Origin: a virus
Reading direction: 5' to 3' (one strand)
Virus record (IMG/VR): IMGVR_UViG_3300030329_003374
Span: 1 to 42,551 of that record
DNA length: 42,551 bases
Within the stretch, counting starts at the first letter, position 1. The number at the start of each line of letters is the position of its first letter. The notes beneath the pieces are model-generated. The model worked only from the letters and a program-made list of their open reading frames with translations. It was not told the DNA's origin and did not search any database. Made by a program: the position numbers and the translations under genes. This document shows positions 16,648-23,851 of this stretch, piece after piece.

Positions 16648-18734
16648 TGCTGCACGGGCTTGACCCCGATTCTTCCGATTTGAGCGTTCTGCTGCTGCTG
16701 CACATTGAACTGGAGGGCTTGGGAGTAATTCTCCAGCAGCGTCTTGAACTGCTCGTCGCTCTCCATGGCCTCCATGGCCTTCGGGTTGCTCTTGACGAGT
16801 TGCTCCAAGTACTGCTGCTTGCTCTGCGCGGCTGGGTCTTTCTCCTGATAGTTGGCCTCGTAGCCTGCCATCATCCCAACCAGCTCTCCCTTGGTCTCGT
16901 TGTATATCCGCTGGGAGGCTGAGCCTTGGTCGATCAATATCTCGTCCGCCAGCTCAGGCGCTATGCTCCGCACCAGCTTCTCGACCAGCGCATTCCTCTC
17001 GATGGAGCCCCCGGCATCAAGCGGCAGCAGTTGCTGGGCTATCACCTCGAGCTTCTTGAGCACATAGTCGTCGTTCATGTCACGCGCATCAAACTTCAGG
17101 ATGAAGTCAGGCATCGTTGACAGGTCGCCTATCTCGAGCGGCACCCCCGTCACCCTCCCTATCTGCTCAGGCGAGAGGTACTGCAACGACAGGGCCAACA
17201 TCTGCTGGTAAATCTCAGTCCATGAACAGAGCCAGTTATTCACCAGCGCCTGCTGCTTCAGCGTGGTCGTGACCGGCGGAATGTTGCTGTGGGGCAGCCC
17301 GTAGTAGTCTGCCGTGTCCTGCATGATCATCTCAATGCACTGCATGGATGTCGCGGGAACACCCCCCGTGAGCTGCAAGGGTTGGTAGTCCCCGGGCTTG
17401 CTTACCGGCACCATCACCGCTGGCCCGAGGTTGTTGGCCATCCCAAGCCTGCGGTTATACTGAATCGGCGGAATCGTCTCCAGCGAAGTCCTGTCAATTA
17501 TGGAGTCTCGCTGGGCCTTTAACTCGGACTGGGCGCAGGCGCTTACCTCCGCAACACCCCTGCTCTCGGTGATCGCCCTGCGGCTGGGACGCTCCCTGCG
17601 GTACTCCACAAACGGGTAGTTGCCGTGAGCGTATCCAACCAGCTCATGCTTGCCGTACAGCGGCTCATCGGAATCCTCCTGAGTGGTGTACGGGCTGAAC
17701 ACCGTGCAGTAAATCCCCGGCACATCGTCCTCGTTAAGCTGCCGGGTGTAGGCATGAACGATCTCGATCATGTTCCTGTTGGTGTCAAACAGCGGCGTGA
17801 GTGTCGTGGCGTTGATCATCACGCTGGACGCATCCTGAGACTTGCCAGCCGTGTCAACCGCCGCCTCGACAAACTTCTCATCCCAACCGTCCTCCTGCAC
17901 CTTCGCCCTCAACTCCACCTCACTCATGTAGGTCTTGCGGAAGATCACCCGGGCCTTCTGGAGGTCAACCGTCTCGTCAGGGAACACAATATCCTCAAAC
18001 GGCTTGAGCGCCACGCAGACGGGCTGGTTCCTGTTCATCTCGGCAATCGGAACCTCGGTGACCCCGGTGTCGCGCAGCTCCCGAACCATCCTGAGCGCCC
18101 TGCGCTTCCTCACATGGGGCACCAACCCCACAAAGAGTTCCGCAACCTGATTATCATACTCAGGGTCTTGTATCATCTCAATGATCTCCGAGGTGATGCC
18201 TACCTCGGCACCTCCCTGCTCGGACATGGCTGCCAGCGCATCCAGTGTGATCTCCTGCGGCTTGAGGATCGATGACTGTTCCCAGCCCACAAACATGACG
18301 CTGTACCCGTAGGTGAGCGCATACTCCCCGTAGAGCTCGGCCTCCTTTTGCAGCTCGTTATACAGCTTGGAGCCAACCAGCCAGCGGAACAGCGTGTTCA
18401 GTGCCGCCGCAGACTCGGTGTCGCCTGCCTCAACGGGGTTGATCCTCACCTGAGCCCTCCTGAAGCTGACCATCAACAGGTCGAGCAGGCTCCTGATGGT
18501 CGTGTCAACCAGCCTCTGCCTAGTGTCCGCCGCGCCTTCCCAAGGGAATGCCCCGGCCTCATCGTCTGCGTGTTTCTTGAAGTCCTTGCTCTGGCCATCC
18601 CAGACCGCAAGCCTCTGCTTGTCGCAGTAGTCCAGCCGCTCGGATGTGAACCCATCGTCGATGGCTTTCCTGTACTCCCTGTGCAGCTCCAATACATCGG
18701 GCTTTTCGCTGGCCCGTGATAACTTATCTTTCAT
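16644..18734 (-). CDS. Portal (head-tail connector) protein, podovirus type (696 aa)
   Basis: The size, the position directly after terminase, and typical segments all match large portal proteins of T7-like and related podoviruses: AVWDGQSKDFKKHADDEAGAFPWEGAADTR, LYGEYALTYGYSVMFVGWEQ and SCAQSELKAQRDSIIDRTSLETIPP-like wing/stem regions. The C-terminus is a long Gln-rich helical barrel (NYSQALQFNVQQQQN). The protein forms the dodecameric DNA channel of the head. The start overlaps the HTH gene by 11 bp. Confidence 0.82.
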   Translation of the reverse strand: MKDKLSRASEKPDVLELHREYRKAIDDGFTSERLDYCDKQRLAVWDGQSKDFKKHADDEAGAFPWEGAADTRQRLVDTTIRSLLDLLMVSFRRAQVRINPVEAGDTESAAALNTLFRWLVGSKLYNELQKEAELYGEYALTYGYSVMFVGWEQSSILKPQEITLDALAAMSEQGGAEVGITSEIIEMIQDPEYDNQVAELFVGLVPHVRKRRALRMVRELRDTGVTEVPIAEMNRNQPVCVALKPFEDIVFPDETVDLQKARVIFRKTYMSEVELRAKVQEDGWDEKFVEAAVDTAGKSQDASSVMINATTLTPLFDTNRNMIEIVHAYTRQLNEDDVPGIYCTVFSPYTTQEDSDEPLYGKHELVGYAHGNYPFVEYRRERPSRRAITESRGVAEVSACAQSELKAQRDSIIDRTSLETIPPIQYNRRLGMANNLGPAVMVPVSKPGDYQPLQLTGGVPATSMQCIEMIMQDTADYYGLPHSNIPPVTTTLKQQALVNNWLCSWTEIYQQMLALSLQYLSPEQIGRVTGVPLEIGDLSTMPDFILKFDARDMNDDYVLKKLEVIAQQLLPLDAGGSIERNALVEKLVRSIAPELADEILIDQGSASQRIYNETKGELVGMMAGYEANYQEKDPAAQSKQQYLEQLVKSNPKAMEAMESDEQFKTLLENYSQALQFNVQQQQNAQIGRIGVKPVQQ

Positions 18735-18924
18735 TTTTTTCCCTTAACCTAAATTCCTTAATCACATCTTCCCTGTACAGCTTGCGCTTGCCGCCCTGCA
18801 TTGTGAAAGTCTTCAGGGCTCCCGCATTCGCAACCTTCTGCAAGTAGCTGATGCTTACATTCAAGGCAGTGCTCGCCTCCTTGAATCCGACAAAAACAGA
18901 ATCATCCCTAAGCAGACTATTCAT
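18724..18924 (-). CDS. Excisionase/HTH_17-like DNA-binding protein between terL and portal (66 aa)
   Basis: From the ATG at 18924, which overlaps the terminase stop (ATGA), the sequence contains VGFKEASTALNVSISYLQKV, then a turn and KRKLYREDVIKEF. This is the MerR-like winged HTH pattern used by small excisionase-family proteins. A DNA-binding protein is unexpected between large terminase and portal. It may act in packaging, regulate late genes or be a recombination directionality factor. A longer frame from 18957 would lie inside the terminase gene. Confidence 0.7.
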   Translation of the reverse strand: MNSLLRDDSVFVGFKEASTALNVSISYLQKVANAGALKTFTMQGGKRKLYREDVIKEFRLREKNER

Positions 18925-20543
18925 CCATACCCCCCTCCAACCCCGTGAGCCTTCCAAGTGTTGGCGTCAACATATATGGGATCAAAAGTCAGAAGATAGC
19001 GCAGGCAGTCTACAAAATCCTTGTACTTGTTCCTGTCTCCCCCAGCCGCCGAGACCTCCTTTATACAGTCAATCAGGTTCCCGCATTCACTGCTAATAAA
19101 CAAAGACGGCTGATTGCATACGCTTAGCGGCTCGTCAAGGTTATAGTTCATTTTTTCGTTTATCAGGCTGATACCCTGTTCAATGGGCAGTCCCGGTGCC
19201 TTGAAAAAGTCCAGCCCGAGGTCGTTCAGGAGGTCGATGAGTGTCTCGCCCCCCTCGTCTGTCATGGCCTTGCTTCCTCCTGCTCTGGGGTCGATCAGCC
19301 TGCACTCAATGGCCTCGTCACCCTCGAGTTCCCCAATCAAGTCCCTGTATTCCGACAAGCCCCTTCCCTCTGGCTTTGCCGCTGGCCCAATGGCTCCCTC
19401 TGCCTTGTCCCCCGGTACAGCCCACTCCCCGTATGATGCCTTGTCAGGCCACTCGCGGTAAACATATAGATTGTCATCCCTATCAACGCGAAGCCAAAGC
19501 ATAGACCAGTTCCTGCTGCCAGCAGGGTCAACGCACATATAATTCGTTCCCTCACTGGGCACCTTGTCTGGCTCGATGATGTGCGCCTTCCCGAACTTCG
19601 GGAAGAAGTTGCCGCTGCTCTTGTCGGTATAGCCGTATGCCCTGATCTTGATCTGTACCGAGCTCTCGCCCGAGAGCGTCCTCTCCATCTGCTCATACGG
19701 GTTGTAGGGGTTCATGTCGGTGAAGAAGAACATCACCGCTTTCTTCGGGTCGATGCACTCCATCACATACGGCATTTCGCCGTTCTTCACCCCCTGAACC
19801 GTGGGGCCGTCAATCAGTGTGGCTGGCCTTGACTCGGTAACCTGTGCCCCGTTCACAAAGCTGCCGTAAACCGGGGTGTAGCCAGTGATGGGTGTGGCCG
19901 TGATCAACATCTTTCCCTTCCTTGTCACCAGCCGAAACGCAGCCGTCTCGTACCAGCTAAACGGCACCAGCTCATCAAACCAAATGAGGTCGGCCTCGAA
20001 GCCCTCGAGGATGTCCATCGGCTGCTGATAGGCGTTGAACCAGCACTGGCTCCCGGGCTCATCTGGGGACTCCGCTTTCACCGGGAAAACAAAGGTTCCA
20101 TCAGAAAATCCATTCTTCTGGGTGTACTTGATGTTCTGCACCACACCCCGCTTTATCTTCTTGTAGCGTTGGGGCAGCATCTCATACACCGAGGGCTGCT
20201 GATCCCGTATGCTGCTCTGGTGTGTCATTGAGAAGCAGGCCACTCGGGCGCCGGGAATCTCGTCGAGAAGTTTCACCACATACCAGCTCGCAAAGGCAGT
20301 CTTTCCGCTCCTGTTTCCACCCGAGATAAGCAGTTGATCGTGCTCCTCGAGGAGGTCGCTCGCCTTCTGCCAGTGGGGGAGGACATTCCTGTGGTTGAAG
20401 GGGTCACTCTTCTCGAGCCGTATCTTCTCCTCCCTGTCCATGAGGAGCTTGACCGTCTCGTCACGACCGTGCTCCTCCTCGAACTGGAGAATCTCCTTCT
20501 CCGAGGGTTTATAAAGAGTGGGGTGATCTGTCAGCTTTATCAC
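18921..20543 (-). CDS. terL: Terminase large subunit (540 aa)
   Basis: This is the packaging motor with an N-terminal ATPase and a C-terminal nuclease. Walker A is GGNRSGKT at 75-82, Walker B is LIWFDE at about 186-191, and the coupling motif ITATP lies at about 214-218. The nuclease part starts at the MCVDPAGSRNWSML region, with acidic residues also at RLIDPRAGGS and FVDCLRYLL. The pattern is close to podovirus-type large terminases. The start overlaps the nuclease-like gene by 4 bp. Confidence 0.92.
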   Translation of the reverse strand: MIKLTDHPTLYKPSEKEILQFEEEHGRDETVKLLMDREEKIRLEKSDPFNHRNVLPHWQKASDLLEEHDQLLISGGNRSGKTAFASWYVVKLLDEIPGARVACFSMTHQSSIRDQQPSVYEMLPQRYKKIKRGVVQNIKYTQKNGFSDGTFVFPVKAESPDEPGSQCWFNAYQQPMDILEGFEADLIWFDELVPFSWYETAAFRLVTRKGKMLITATPITGYTPVYGSFVNGAQVTESRPATLIDGPTVQGVKNGEMPYVMECIDPKKAVMFFFTDMNPYNPYEQMERTLSGESSVQIKIRAYGYTDKSSGNFFPKFGKAHIIEPDKVPSEGTNYMCVDPAGSRNWSMLWLRVDRDDNLYVYREWPDKASYGEWAVPGDKAEGAIGPAAKPEGRGLSEYRDLIGELEGDEAIECRLIDPRAGGSKAMTDEGGETLIDLLNDLGLDFFKAPGLPIEQGISLINEKMNYNLDEPLSVCNQPSLFISSECGNLIDCIKEVSAAGGDRNKYKDFVDCLRYLLTFDPIYVDANTWKAHGVGGGYG

Positions 20544-21013
20544 AGCCTCATCCCCCGGCAGTAGTTCATGTCGATGAACCTGTTCAGCCTGCGAGCCGTT
20601 CCCCCGTTAATCGTCGCTTGGGTCTCGGTCTCCTCGAGCCTTCCCTTCACATGGTCTATCCGCTTCCACAGGAGCATCCCCCTCTCCCCCTCATCAACCA
20701 AGAAAAGGAATCCCACAAACGGCACCTGAAGCCCAAACGCCAATGCCTTGCAAGCATCCCACTTGCTTGCCGTCACCAGCCACTCCATGCCGAACGCATC
20801 CTGAAACTTCTCAAGCGTCAGGTTGTAGCGGCACTTGACCTCGCCAACCCCCCTGACCTCGCCCCCCTTCAGGAGCAGCCCGTCTGCCCATGCAGGCTTC
20901 TTCTTCGGGGTCTCCACCCATTCAACACCGTGTCGCTCGGAAAAGGCACCCATCGCCCTGCGCTCATCCGCAAGGCTTTTCCGCCCCTTCTTGGTGTTGA
21001 TGTCTAGCGCCAA
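20540..21013 (-). CDS. PD-(D/E)XK-type nuclease-like protein (157 aa)
   Basis: The segment AWADGLLLKGGEVRGVGEVK supplies D44 and E58-V-K60, the spacing of a PD-(D/E)XK active site on a beta hairpin. Further hydrophobic strands (VPFVGFLFLVDEGERGMLLW) fit the restriction-endonuclease-like core. It stands directly upstream of the large terminase. It may process DNA during packaging or degrade host DNA. The exact subfamily, such as VRR-NUC or resolvase-like, is not clear. Confidence 0.66.
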   Translation of the reverse strand: MALDINTKKGRKSLADERRAMGAFSERHGVEWVETPKKKPAWADGLLLKGGEVRGVGEVKCRYNLTLEKFQDAFGMEWLVTASKWDACKALAFGLQVPFVGFLFLVDEGERGMLLWKRIDHVKGRLEETETQATINGGTARRLNRFIDMNYCRGMRL

Positions 21014-21294
21014 ACCCCGTTATGCAACATATGACCAATTATCCCGTAATTGGCCAAGTCCATCCATGAGTCATCGATCCCCTCATGGTTTACTTCCCCG
21101 TTCTTTTTCAGTAAATGCCGCAGCCTGCACAGCTTGTCCTGCGCCCTGACAACAACCCCAAGCTCTCCGCTTATCAATATGTTGTCGGAACCGTAATCCT
21201 GCTGCTTGCTGTCAAGCACCTGAACAAAGCGCATGGCCAACTGGAGGGCTTCCTTGCCCATCGCCGTCTTAATCTCAGTATTCATCATCATCAA
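21004..21294 (-). CDS. DUF1599/MazG-like nucleotide pyrophosphatase-type protein (96 aa)
   Basis: The sequence follows the pattern KQQDYGSDNI - GELGVVVRAQDKLCRL - DDSWMDLANYGIIG. This is the all-alpha NTP-pyrophosphatase-like DUF1599 arrangement, with acidic metal-binding residues in the helices around DKLCRL and DDSWMDL. Such phage proteins are thought to act on modified or alarmone nucleotides, or in nucleotide-pool control. The start may be any of the four initial Met codons. It overlaps both neighbours by 10-20 bp. Confidence 0.74.
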   Translation of the reverse strand: MMMMNTEIKTAMGKEALQLAMRFVQVLDSKQQDYGSDNILISGELGVVVRAQDKLCRLRHLLKKNGEVNHEGIDDSWMDLANYGIIGHMLHNGVWR

Positions 21295-21508
21295 AATCCT
21301 CCTCGGTCAGGAAATACTCGCTCCCAACATGAAAAATAACCTCCCGCATCAGGCTCTTGAACAGCACCCCCCATATTGCCTCCTGCGGAAGGTCGTACTC
21401 CTCGTAGGCTCTGGTTATCAGCGACACAACCTCTCCCTCCAGCATCTCGCACTGGGTCAGTTTCTTCTCCTCTTTTCCCACTGCGTCCACTTGTGGTTCA
21501 GGCTCCAC
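21275..21508 (-). CDS. Small acidic protein (77 aa)
   Basis: This is a helical, acidic protein with a strongly acidic C-terminus (TEEDFDDDEY). There is no signal peptide, membrane segment or recognised motif. The gene overlaps the previous one by 52 bp and the following one by 20 bp, so some of its sequence may be constrained by overlap. An internal Met start would shorten the overlap. Confidence 0.5.
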   Translation of the reverse strand: MEPEPQVDAVGKEEKKLTQCEMLEGEVVSLITRAYEEYDLPQEAIWGVLFKSLMREVIFHVGSEYFLTEEDFDDDEY

Positions 21509-21888
21509 ACCCCGTCCCCGTCAACCTTGCCCAGCTCTATAACCTGTCCCGCTGACCAGTTCTGGTTGTTTCGCACCCTCACGATAGCCTCGCTCTGCTC
21601 CGAGCCCTCAGCCAACGGCATCCCGTCCCCCTCAAGCCTGCATATGAGCAAGCGCCTGTTCCTTGGCCGCTTGACAATCCGAGCCTTCACCGTTACATTA
21701 GGATCAGGCCGACTCACGAGGTTCATTCGCCTGTGGGCAAACTCAATCCCCTCGTCACTAATCATATAACCCAAGTTGGGGCCAACTTTGCGCTCGGTAA
21801 TGTAGCCTCCAACCCCCGGCATCCCGCGCAACTCCTCAACAGTCAAGCCCAGCGTCTGGGCCGCTGATCTAATCCATTTCTTCCCCAT
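21457..21888 (-). CDS. Unknown protein with N-terminal HTH-like segment (143 aa)
   Basis: Residues 5-50 (WIRSAAQTLGLTVEELRGMP, then GYITERKVG and YMISDEGIEFAHRR) look like a small winged-helix or HTH region. The remainder is beta-rich and basic (VTVKARIVKRPRNRRLLICRL). The start overlaps the previous stop region by 20 bp. It may bind DNA in the packaging region, but there is no clear family. Confidence 0.55.
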   Translation of the reverse strand: MGKKWIRSAAQTLGLTVEELRGMPGVGGYITERKVGPNLGYMISDEGIEFAHRRMNLVSRPDPNVTVKARIVKRPRNRRLLICRLEGDGMPLAEGSEQSEAIVRVRNNQNWSAGQVIELGKVDGDGVWSLNHKWTQWEKRRRN

Positions 21889-22369
21889 AAAACTCCTTCT
21901 TCACCCACTCGTCCACCAGCTCCCGCGAGAAGTTAATGCATATGGAGGCGCTCGTCTTGGCGTTTACGATGATCTCGCCCAGAGCGTTCCTCCGAGCAAC
22001 CGCATCCACGGTTCCCCCCTCCTCGTCCATATACTTCAAAATATACCAGTCACCCGCCTCCATCTCTGGCTCACCGTGCAGCTCTGTAATATCCATAAAC
22101 ACAAAGGGGAAAAGCACAGGATTCCCTGTAAACAGGGAAAGCGCAGGATTCCCCGTAAACGGGGAAAGTACAGGGTGTTCAACAACAGCGGGACAAGAAG
22201 CAAACCCGCCCGTGTGCAGCTCTCCTGCACCTCTATTCCCTGCACCAAATTCCCCCCGGTCACCGCAATCACGGGCCGGGGTCAGCGATGGCTTGTTGCC
22301 AAGTTCAGCTCCCTCAACCAGAAACGGCAGCCTTTCTAACTGCCGGGGTTGGTTAACTACTCGAACCAT
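21869..22369 (-). CDS. Protein containing FTGNPxL repeats, DNA palindromes inside gene (166 aa)
   Basis: I choose the ATG at 22369, two bases after the TAG of the upstream gene. The C-terminal 75 residues (MDITELHGEPEMEAGDWYIL onwards) look like a compact small domain. The N-terminal about 90 residues are of low quality and include two 9-residue repeats (SPFTGNPAL, SLFTGNPVL) that come from tandem palindromes in the DNA. The real gene might therefore start at 22096, leaving 22097-22371 noncoding. No function is recognised. Confidence 0.45.
   Translation of the reverse strand: MVRVVNQPRQLERLPFLVEGAELGNKPSLTPARDCGDRGEFGAGNRGAGELHTGGFASCPAVVEHPVLSPFTGNPALSLFTGNPVLFPFVFMDITELHGEPEMEAGDWYILKYMDEEGGTVDAVARRNALGEIIVNAKTSASICINFSRELVDEWVKKEFYGEEMD
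22106..22175. repeat. Tandem 27-bp repeats with compensatory palindromes
   Basis: Two perfect palindromes with a TAAA centre stand 27 bp apart: TTCCCTGTAAACAGGGAA (22122-22139) and TTCCCCGTAAACGGGGAA (22149-22166). The T-A to C-G change in the stem is matched on both arms, so pairing is preserved. They are embedded in a repeated context GGGAAAG-ACAGG that also occurs before the first and after the second palindrome (22106-22120 and 22162-22175). This could be a protein-binding site, RNA hairpins or a packaging signal. Confidence 0.75.
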
Positions 22370-22371
22370 CA

Positions 22372-22647
22372 CTAAGCCATGAGCCGCACAATGGCTCCCC
22401 CCTGACCCCTCTCGAGCCTGCTCCACAACAGCTCCCCGGTAAGGCCCGGGCTCCCTAAAAACTCCAAGTAGGCATCCGCCCCGCCATCCAAGAAAAAACT
22501 CCGCAATTTCTCCAGCTCCACCTCAACAGTGGCCCGGGCACCGTCCAGCCTGATGGTCGGCCCCTTGCAAGCCTTCAAACGCCGGTAATCCTTCACCGCA
22601 TAAACCAAAAGCTCAGCAACCATGCTCTGTATGCCGCTCAGGATCAT
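22372..22647 (-). CDS. Conserved phage hypothetical protein (91 aa)
   Basis: This helical protein has VELEKLRSFFLDGGADAYLE, then FLGSPGLTGELLWSRLERG. The pattern of 'RSFF - YLEFLG - GLxGExLxxRL' resembles an unnamed family often found near phage terminase genes. The start forms an ATGA overlap with the upstream frame. Its role is unknown. Confidence 0.62.
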   Translation of the reverse strand: MILSGIQSMVAELLVYAVKDYRRLKACKGPTIRLDGARATVEVELEKLRSFFLDGGADAYLEFLGSPGLTGELLWSRLERGQGGAIVRLMA

Positions 22648-22868
22648 GCGCGAATAGGGGTGAAAGAGAGGGTGTAATGGGGGGTGAAAGAGGATGCGAA
22701 GGAGGGTGTCTTTTGCTGAAAAAAAAGTAGGGGATCCAACCCGTGCCGATCTCCGCTCCTCGAGACCATTGACCCCCCCCGCCCCCCTCTGCTCACACCC
22801 AATTTACACCCAATTGGCGCCAAATCGCTCTGGTTGCTCCATTCTGGGGGTGTGGGGAGAGGATTCAT
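22644..22868 (-). CDS. Possible small protein over a repeat-rich segment (74 aa)
   Basis: The frame starts MNPLPTPPEWSNQSDLAPIG two bases after the preceding stop and ends with an ATGA overlap to the next gene, so it is linked at both ends. Against it, the sequence is Pro/Gly/Ser-rich and overlies direct DNA repeats (GGGGTGAAAGAG at 22657 and 22681; ACACCCAA twice near 22797). The stretch may instead be a noncoding regulatory region of about 220 bp. Confidence 0.3.
   Translation of the reverse strand: MNPLPTPPEWSNQSDLAPIGCKLGVSRGGRGGSMVSRSGDRHGLDPLLFFQQKTPSFASSFTPHYTLSFTPIRA
22793..22823. repeat. ACACCCAATT tandem pair plus TTGGCGCCAA palindrome
   Basis: TCACACCCAATT (22793) and TTACACCCAATT (22804) are direct repeats 11 bp apart, followed by the perfect 10-bp palindrome TTGGCGCCAA (22814-22823). 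The repeat words match the sites around attP, including a shared TCACACCCAATTT. The site lies just downstream of the HTH protein gene. It may be an operator or a second binding cluster of the integrase or an accessory factor. Confidence 0.55.
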
Positions 22869-22870
22869 TA

Positions 22871-23287
22871 TCAACCGGCCTCCACCTCGACCGCATTAGC
22901 CCTCTTCATCGCCGCCAGCTTGTCAGAGAGCTCGGAGTGGCTAAGCCCCTTATGGTGAACGATATGGGAAATGTTGTCCCCGTCCAATCCAGCCTTCTTA
23001 TCGATAGCTATCGCGATGGCGACGGGAATCTGGCCAACCGACAACTTATCCCCCTCACTCACCAGCCTGTCACTCAGGAGGTCAATTGCCTCACCCAGCT
23101 TGTTGCTCACCCTCTTCTTCCACTTGCCCAGCTCCTCTGCATTCTCGTAGCAGATGCGGCTGATTGTGTTGGGAGCGGCTCCTGTGATTGCCGTGATCTC
23201 GTTATAGCTCTTGCCTTCCTTTCGTAGTGAAAGGATCTCCTGATAACGCTCAGGGTTCTTGTGCTTGTAGCTGTTCGAGTCAGGCAC
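22871..23287 (-). CDS. HTH protein, possible small terminase subunit (138 aa)
   Basis: Residues about 13-50 (RYQEILSLRKEGKSYNEITA, then TGAAPNTISRICYE) form a clear helix-turn-helix. A second helical region and a Val/Ile-rich segment (VGQIPVAIAIAIDKKAGLDG) follow, a layout known from phage HTH proteins with an oligomerisation part. The start is a GTG with AGGGG close upstream. Its position at the head of the genes leading to the large terminase makes a TerS role plausible, but a regulator is equally possible. Confidence 0.6.
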   Translation of the reverse strand: MPDSNSYKHKNPERYQEILSLRKEGKSYNEITAITGAAPNTISRICYENAEELGKWKKRVSNKLGEAIDLLSDRLVSEGDKLSVGQIPVAIAIAIDKKAGLDGDNISHIVHHKGLSHSELSDKLAAMKRANAVEVEAG

Positions 23288-23359
23288 AGCCCCTATAATA
23301 AACCTGATAAACTTCTCTCGGCCATATAAAGTAGTTGGATAGTTGCCATTAACTTGCCG
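23288..23359. other. Short gap before the HTH gene
   Basis: This is a 72-bp AT-richer spacer. I see no hairpin with a U-tract and no convincing -35/-10 pair on either strand. Its presence between two otherwise tightly packed gene groups leaves room for a weak promoter. Confidence 0.3.
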
Positions 23360-23827
23360 TTATCTTGTTAGACGGGTGTAGCCCCTGAGAAGCCCTGTGA
23401 GCTCTTCATGTATCCTGTGCGCGGCCATGTGGTGCACAGAGAATCTCGGGTTCGCTGCGAAGCTGTTAAGCCCCTGCACGGCGCACCTGATCTCGCTTGT
23501 GAATGCCTTGCGGCGTTTAGCCTCGAGCAGCACCTCTCTCCCGTAAGCCAGCCAGTAGTGGATGCTGCCGTAGTCGGGCGGATCGTGTACGGGCGTGAAT
23601 GAGCCGTAGCTCGTCTTCCTTCCCCAAGCCCCGGCTGTGTTAATCCCTATCCGCTTGGCAGCCTCGAGTTTCTCCTCCTCGGAATAGCTGAGAGCGGCCT
23701 TCTCCTCCCTATCCTCCCTCAGAGCCTGCTCACGGGCTTTACTTTCCTCCTCCGCAGTCCCCATACTCTTTACAATTAAAAGTGTCTTCTGCACACCCTC
23801 TAGGCCCAAGAAAGGGCAGACCAGCAT
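23360..23827 (-). CDS. Unknown basic protein (155 aa, or 134 aa from 23764)
   Basis: A charged coiled-coil-like N-terminal half (EEESKAREQALREDREEKAA) leads to a domain with WGRKTSYGSFTPVHDPPDYG, YWLAYGREVLLEAKRRKAF and HHMAAHRIHEELTGLLRG. I see no known motif. An internal Met at residue 22 (MGTAEEES) could be the true start, since the first 21 residues are hydrophobic and unlike the rest. It follows the duplicated-domain protein by 24 bp. Confidence 0.6.
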   Translation of the reverse strand: MLVCPFLGLEGVQKTLLIVKSMGTAEEESKAREQALREDREEKAALSYSEEEKLEAAKRIGINTAGAWGRKTSYGSFTPVHDPPDYGSIHYWLAYGREVLLEAKRRKAFTSEIRCAVQGLNSFAANPRFSVHHMAAHRIHEELTGLLRGYTRLTR

Positions 23828-23851
23828 TACCCAGCCTGCCCTTATCTTGTG

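Noticed and set aside
22106-22175. CRISPR array reading of the 27-bp repeats
   Set aside because: There are only two full copies, directly adjacent and without spacers.
22694-23227. 177-aa plus-strand frame opposite the HTH gene
   Set aside because: It runs antisense through the HTH protein, whose helix-turn-helix pattern is clear, and shows low-complexity Ser/Arg content and no leader.
22871-23287. Confident naming as small terminase subunit
   Set aside because: It has an HTH and a fitting position, but several unrelated genes lie between it and terL, and the fold could equally be a regulator.
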